Shown here in pieces: positions 13,541 through 13,541 of a stretch of 13,541 bases of DNA. Under the pieces are notes generated by a model. It did no database searches and was not told where the DNA came from. It worked only from the letters and a program-made list of their open reading frames with translations. Within the stretch, counting starts at the first letter, position 1. The number at the start of each line of letters is the position of its first letter. The stretch is from UBA1081 sp045636025. GTDB lineage: Bacteria; Bacillota; Clostridia; Oscillospirales; Acutalibacteraceae. Both the position numbers and the translations under genes were made by a program. The DNA is taken from assembly GCA_045636025.1 (NCBI GenBank), contig JAZTWP010000042.1, positions 1-13,541 of the forward strand, in the 5' to 3' direction.

Positions 13541-13541
13541 T

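Noticed and set aside
1..13541. CRISPR array, phage region or insertion sequence
   Set aside because: No regularly spaced direct repeats, no transposase, integrase or phage structural genes were seen.

Overview
The window looks like chromosomal DNA of a low-GC gut-type Firmicute, most likely of the Ruminococcaceae/Oscillospiraceae (class Clostridia). This is inferred from AAGGAGG-type ribosome binding sites, near-consensus sigma-A promoters, T-box control of an amino-acid gene, a meso-diaminopimelate dehydrogenase, a two-gene SufC-SufB operon, a secreted protein with a Cys-rich C-terminal module, and short GGGCG...CGCCC palindromic intergenic repeats. No species can be named from the sequence. 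No phage, transposase, CRISPR, tRNA or rRNA gene was seen.

Layout, left to right. Bases 1-113 hold a noncoding chain of four hairpins with 3-nt loops. A strong promoter (158-186) then drives a two-gene Fe-S cluster operon, sufC (231-947) and sufB (960-1880), of the minimal SufBC-like type without sufD, sufS or sufU beside it. It ends in a bidirectional terminator shared with a small minus-strand XRE-type regulator (1917-2132). That regulator is divergent from a large secreted protein (2243-4393) carrying a C-type-lectin-like domain, a class 3 lipase domain and a Cys-rich tail. Two related inverted repeats sit in the intergenic region, one against the -35 and one over the start point of the secreted protein's promoter, which suggests a dedicated repressor-operator pair. 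Next come three separately promoted plus-strand genes: an ABC exporter half-transporter (4501-6219), a parvulin-type foldase lipoprotein (6330-7838) and a NAT_N/GNAT_C-like acyltransferase-family protein (7920-8885). An AT-rich intergenic inverted repeat precedes ddh (9103-10083), which makes meso-diaminopimelate for peptidoglycan and lysine.

The right part is on the minus strand. trpB (10126-11346) is preceded by a complete tryptophan T-box leader (about 11374-11633) whose specifier codon UGG, discriminator-pairing base and terminator can all be read. Upstream of it lies a GH3 glycosidase (11711-13540) whose 5' end runs off the window; its nucleophile motif lies beyond the first in-frame Met, so that Met is not the start.

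Functionally this is mostly a string of independent housekeeping and cell-envelope units, each with its own promoter and terminator. The most accessory-looking part is the XRE regulator with its lectin-lipase target. The best-resolved regulatory element is the Trp T-box ahead of an isolated trpB. One 20-bp terminator hairpin with a UUCG loop occurs twice, on opposite strands.
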